A stretch of 64,000 nucleotides of DNA, taken from assembly GCA_951217055.1 (NCBI GenBank), contig OX578280.1, positions 62,443,633 to 62,507,632 on the forward strand, written 5' to 3'. The stretch's first letter is position 1, and the number at the start of each line of letters is the position of its first letter. The DNA is from Gerris lacustris. Its lineage: Eukaryota > Arthropoda > Insecta > Hemiptera > Gerridae. Below, in pieces: positions 59,963-64,000 of this stretch. Made by a program: the position numbers and the translations under genes. Below the pieces are notes generated by a model. That model did no database searches and was not told the origin of the DNA. It worked only from the letters and a program-made list of their open reading frames with translations.

Positions 59963-61264
59963 TTACTTCCGAGCTTATTAAAGGTATTAAAAGAAGCTGT
60001 GTGATTGTTTTTTTTTATGTCTTCGATTTAAAAAATTCAAAGACAAAAATCTGTTTCAAGGAACATTTTTAGGGTCCGTAGGCAAAACCAAGGACCCTTA
60101 TATTTTCCTGCGTGTGTCTGTCCGTCCGTCCTGTCGCCTGCTCTCACGGCTGCACCTTTCGTCCGATCACTTTGAAATTTGGCATGTATGAGTCTTGCAC
60201 CTACCCACATATTTTAAAAATATAGCTCCTTAAAAAAAAAAAAAAAAAAAATCAATAAAATTAGAGTAAAAAAAACTTAAGGGTTAAAATTTTTTTATTC
60301 TTTTTTGACACCGTGAGGGGTATCATATGAAAGGGTACGTCGAACTGTTATAACAGCGTAAAACAACAATAAAAGAACGTTATAACTTTGATAGGGCGAG
60401 CATAGGCAAGTTTGAAGTGGGTGTGAAACGTGCCCCCTCCCCCTTCTATCTCGCTTATGTGAAGTGCAAAAAATCTGAAAAAAACCTGAACATTCTTTGA
60501 CCAAAAGTAAAGATACTACTTTTTGGAAATTCCGAAAAAAAAAATTATTTATTTTTTATTGACAAAATACGTTTTTTTATAACTATGGCCTTTTCGATGT
60601 ATTTATATATGGTTGTAGTCCGGTTCAGTGGCAAAAAAATACTTTATCAGAAGTTTGTTTATTTTTTTTGAGAATATCAGACCCATAGGATAATTCAAAG
60701 TAAGCTTTTTAGCATTTTAAAAAACACCATCAATAGGGTACTACTTAAACTATACAGGGTTGCCTACGGACCCTCGCTGTGTGCTGACTAGCACACACTT
60801 GACCTGTTTATTTGGTTTCTTGTCTGTCGCTCAATTTTTACAAACCATCATATCTTAAAAACTAATCGTCCGATTGTAATGAAATTTCTATGGTAGGACA
60901 TAATTAGTCCATTGTTGATCCCATATAAGTTTCAACCTTCTGCGCTTATTTGTTCCTTTTCCACATACTCACAAATATACATTTATTTACACCTATATAT
61001 CTTTAAAAGTACTTATTTCTCTTATGTTTATCAAAATTTGGATGGTTTGTTGAAAGTAGGCCGTAGTTGGCTCCAGATTAATTTCAACTGTCTGTGCTCT
61101 TTAAATTTTGCTAAATTGATACTTTAATTCATTCAACAGATTTAAAAACCAGGGGGGAAATAAAATAAAATTTTACAATAATAGGTTGCAAAAACATAAA
61201 ATAACTATAGTATAAGAAATTAGGCGCGAGGAAGCTATGTGCCACACTAGTTGGCAGGATATTT
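59963..61264 (+). mobile_element. Family A copy with family D inserted
   Basis: CTTCCGAGCTTATTAAAGG opens it; AAGGAACATTTTT is followed by the family D copy, and family A resumes at about 60820 with TCTGTCGCTCAATTTTTAC. It ends at ACTAGTTGGCAGGATATTTT. Confidence 0.75.
60071..60774 (+). mobile_element. Family D, complete 704-bp copy
   Basis: AGGGTCCGTAGGCAA and TTGCCTACGGACCCT are perfect 15-bp inverted ends. The body matches the inverted copy at 1-595. No transposase frame. Host family A continues on both sides, though no target duplication is clear. Confidence 0.85.
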
Positions 61265-62411
61265 TCTTCTTCTTACTAGAATTATCCGTTTTAGACAACA
61301 TTAAACGGTTTTAGTCGTCTGTCTGCATGTTTTACGTTTTTGTGAACTATCTTATATTAAAAACGAATGGAAATAGAAAGCCATGGAATGGGATAGGGAA
61401 ATGTCGACAGGGTATATTAAACCAATGTTGAAGCTCTAATTGGGTAATTAGAGTATCCCTGAACACAATTTAATATTTTACAAGCTTTTATTTAACTTGC
61501 AATGTTTGTATGTATATATGTTCGGGTCAAATCATGCAACTGAATTTTAAAGCAGTTATCCTCAACCGATTGAATTGAAATTTTGCATACACGTTTAATT
61601 TGGATGACAATGCATGGGGTTTGCTAAGTCACGTCATGTTAAATCCAATATGGCGGGCAGCCCAAGATGACGGACTAGTTTTTTTTTTAGCACGCCCATA
61701 ATATGGGTATCAAATGAAAGGGTTTGCTGAGAATAATACGAATAAAAGCTTGTTTTTAAAAATATTATTTTTATAATCAACTTATTTGTTGTTGGTGGGA
61801 CAAATACATACAATATAGGTAAGTGATAAACTTTATCAAGATATTGATTACATTTATAGTAAGGATAACTAGTATGAGTTTTTTTTAGAATTTCCTAATT
61901 TATTGGACTATTTACAATAACGTTGAGTTTACAAATACTTGATCCTGAAATACTTATCATTAATTGACCATAACTCACGAAATATATTTCGGTTACGTGC
62001 AGTAGGGCGTAAAAAATTGATACAATTTTATTTATTTATTTTTATTATAGTCAATAAATCTAGGGAAAGAAATAAATCTACAATTACAGTATTATACCAG
62101 GATTGAGTTTTTTCTATCTAATAGGAAAAGGCTTTGTATTGGTATAATAAAAGATTAGTTCGGCTCAATTTTCTGATTTTATATATTTTCATCAGGTCCT
62201 ATTAGATCAGCTGGTGATACAATTTTCACTCTAATAACGATTTGCTCCAATAATTTCCAGGTGACAAGATTTAAAACTTTTTTTTTGTTCTAAATAAAAG
62301 CTTTCCTCCTTTATTCATCGCTTGATTAGATTTATCATGGACTAGTTAAAATAAATAGTATTGAACTTTTTTTTTTGAGTTTGATTTATTTTTTTATAAT
62401 TTTTGCAAAAT
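61265..62411. other. Repeat-like segment at 61530-61770, otherwise nothing
   Basis: ATGGGTATCAAATGAAAGGG echoes the GGTATCAAGTGAAAGG at 3797 and the GGTATCATATGAAAGGG in family D. No ends could be set. Confidence 0.35.
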
Positions 62412-62570
62412 AATAATTTGTCAATTGATGTGGCACATATAGCTTCCTCGAGTAATTTAACAATCATTTGATTTACGACCTATTATTGTTACAATTTTAT
62501 TCCCCTCCCCCTTTTTTAAATCTGTCAAAATTTTATTTGTTTTTTTACATGCATAAAATGATACATTAAG
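62412..62570 (-). repeat. Family A end fragment
   Basis: TTGTCAATTGATGTGGCACA, AGCTTCCTCG and AAATCTGTCAAAATTTTATT are the non-hairpin end. Confidence 0.6.
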
Positions 62571-62609
62571 CTATATTAAGCTATATTAAATTTGGCAAGA
62601 TGGTTAAAA

Positions 62610-63345
62610 TCCATAATATGGGACGATTACAGAGTAGTTTTTAAGGTAGAGGGTATTAGTTATTAGATATTGTATGTATAAGTAACAATATCAACAAATA
62701 TTAAATCGTGTTCAGGGATACTCCAGAGTAGTTTTTATGATAGATATTGTATTCGATATTATATTATATTGTATTTGACGCCACAACAACAACAAAAATA
62801 TTAAATCGTGTGCAGGGATACTCCGCAGAGTAGTTTTTATGCGATAGATTTTGTATTTGACATTATAAATATATTGTATATGTACGCCACAACAACAACA
62901 AACATATTAAATCGTGTGTAGGGATACTCCAAAGTAGTTTGTATCTTACATATTGTATTTGATATTATATATTGTATGTGTACGCCACAACAACAACAAA
63001 AATATTAAATCGTGTTCAGGGATACTCCAGAGTAGTTTTTATGATAGATATTGTATTTGATATTATATATAGTTTGTAATACCTACGCCACAATAACAAT
63101 AAAAATATTAAATCGTGTTCAGGGATACTCCAGAATAGTTTTTATAATAGATATTGTAATTGATATTATATATAGTTTGTAATACCTACGCCACAATAAC
63201 AATAAAAATATTAAATCGTGTTCAGGGATACTCCAGAATAGTTTTTATAATAGATATTGTAATTGATATTATGTATTGTATGTGTACGCCACAACAACAA
63301 CAAAAATATTAAATCGTGTTCAGGGATACTTCAGAGTGATTTTAA
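62610..63345. repeat. 100-bp tandem array, seven units
   Basis: TTAAATCGTGTTCAGGGATA starts units at 62701, 62801, 62907, 63004, 63108, 63211 and 63309. Units contain ACGCCACAACAACAACAAA and TAGATATTGTATTTGATATT. Spacing varies from 97 to 106 bp. Confidence 0.95.
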
Positions 63346-63432
63346 GATAGGAATAAATAATTATAAGATAGTCTTTCTACAGGCTAGTAGTAGTTAACTA
63401 GTACTTCCTACTAGACGGGTAGGACGAACCAC

Positions 63433-63850
63433 TTGTTCGAACCTCGCAATCAGGCCTACAGTGGACCCATTTTACTTCCCCGTGGTGGAGAGTTCCAGCT
63501 ACTTCACACATCATACATTTGTACATTGTACCGCCGAAGCGAGTATGATGTGGTCATTAGTAAGCTATATGAGCTAGCTTCAAAGTGTGGGGGAAGAGGA
63601 CCCCTCAGGGGGTCCCCTCGCCCTACTCCGACCTCGAACCATAGATACAGATCACATTTCATGACACGGATAAAACCCACTAGACGACGTGGGGGAAGAG
63701 AACCCCTCAGGGGGGTGTCCCTCGCCCTGCTCCGTCCGCAATTCATAGATGCATTCAGTGTATCACGGCCCGGGATCGAACCCACGACCTCGAGTTGCCT
63801 CGACTCAGTGATAGCTGCCCGGTGTCTTTGCGACATCGGCCACCCTGGCT
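63433..63850 (-). repeat. Probable tRNA-derived SINE
   Basis: On the minus strand GTGGCCGATGTCG and GTGGGTTCGATCCC, about 60 bp apart, resemble Pol III A and B boxes. Further on are two direct repeats (GGGGGAAGAGGACCCCTCAG and GGGGGAAGAGAACCCCTCAG). Its GC content is far above the flanks. The 144- and 110-codon frames here look like typical SINE shadows. Confidence 0.55.
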
Positions 63851-64000
63851 CCCTTTCTACAGGCTAACTTCTAAATACAATAATATTCATACTAGAGAAA
63901 GATACTTTTATTTCTCGTAAAAAATGGCAATTAACATTTATTTTCATATTAAAATTAGTCAAATATTATTTCATACTAACTATACAATTATGTAGTTATA

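Noticed and set aside
62610..63345. CRISPR-like or rDNA-spacer-like array
   Set aside because: The whole 100-bp unit is repeated, spacer included; no cas-like or rRNA sequence is nearby.
63433..63867. 144-codon open frame
   Set aside because: It overlaps a SINE-like unit with Pol III-type boxes and direct repeats; a protein-coding reading is not needed to explain its openness.

Overview
This 64 kb window is AT-rich animal DNA, probably from an arthropod; the species cannot be named from the sequence. It has no operons or dense coding. The long AT, poly-C and poly-A tracts, kilobase-scale introns and nested transposon remnants all point to a repeat-filled eukaryotic genome.

Only one host gene is well supported. 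It is a FAM20-family secretory-pathway kinase (FAM20C/A-like) on the minus strand. Three exons fit together: exon 1 (27567-28141) encodes a type II membrane anchor and stem, and exons at 5023-5147 and 4741-4819 encode the start of the kinase domain. Splice sites and codon phases match across both junctions (AG|A, then G|GT). Intron 1 would be about 22.4 kb. The remaining exons lie beyond base 1.

Layout. 1-4740: third intron of the kinase gene, holding transposon copies. 5148-27566: intron 1, packed with repeats, including a mariner remnant, a TIR element with a 25-bp satellite, a pogo-like MITE, AT arrays, foldbacks and a 5S rRNA-like fragment. 28142-46100: no recognisable host gene; several repeat families, a LINE tail remnant, a hAT-type MITE with an 8-bp target duplication, and a 1.04 kb giant palindrome with mariner-type ends. 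46112-47392: an intact-looking 1281-bp LTR element with identical 119-bp LTRs, whose single ORF joins Gag zinc knuckles directly to an integrase tail. 47398-52259: hairpin-rich repeats. 52268-56301: a 4034-bp hAT element with an 8-bp target duplication, a decayed transposase fragment and nested insertions. 56570-58490: low-repeat sequence with a possible 5' UTR exon on the plus strand. 58494-64000: more repeat copies, a 100-bp tandem array and a possible SINE.

Dispersed families are labelled A to G. A: about 0.5-0.9 kb, one end at a GCTTCCG...CGGAAGC hairpin and the other at a motif ending GGCAGTCTATTTT. B: about 0.73 kb, three copies. C: has a TTTCTC...GAGAAA hairpin end and a tRNA-like box. 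D: TIR AGGGTCCGTAGGCAA. E: pogo-like, TIR CAGTAGAACCTCG. F: 0.58 kb with a 56-bp hairpin. G: about 284-bp tandem units. Family boundaries were judged by eye and are approximate unless a target duplication is given.
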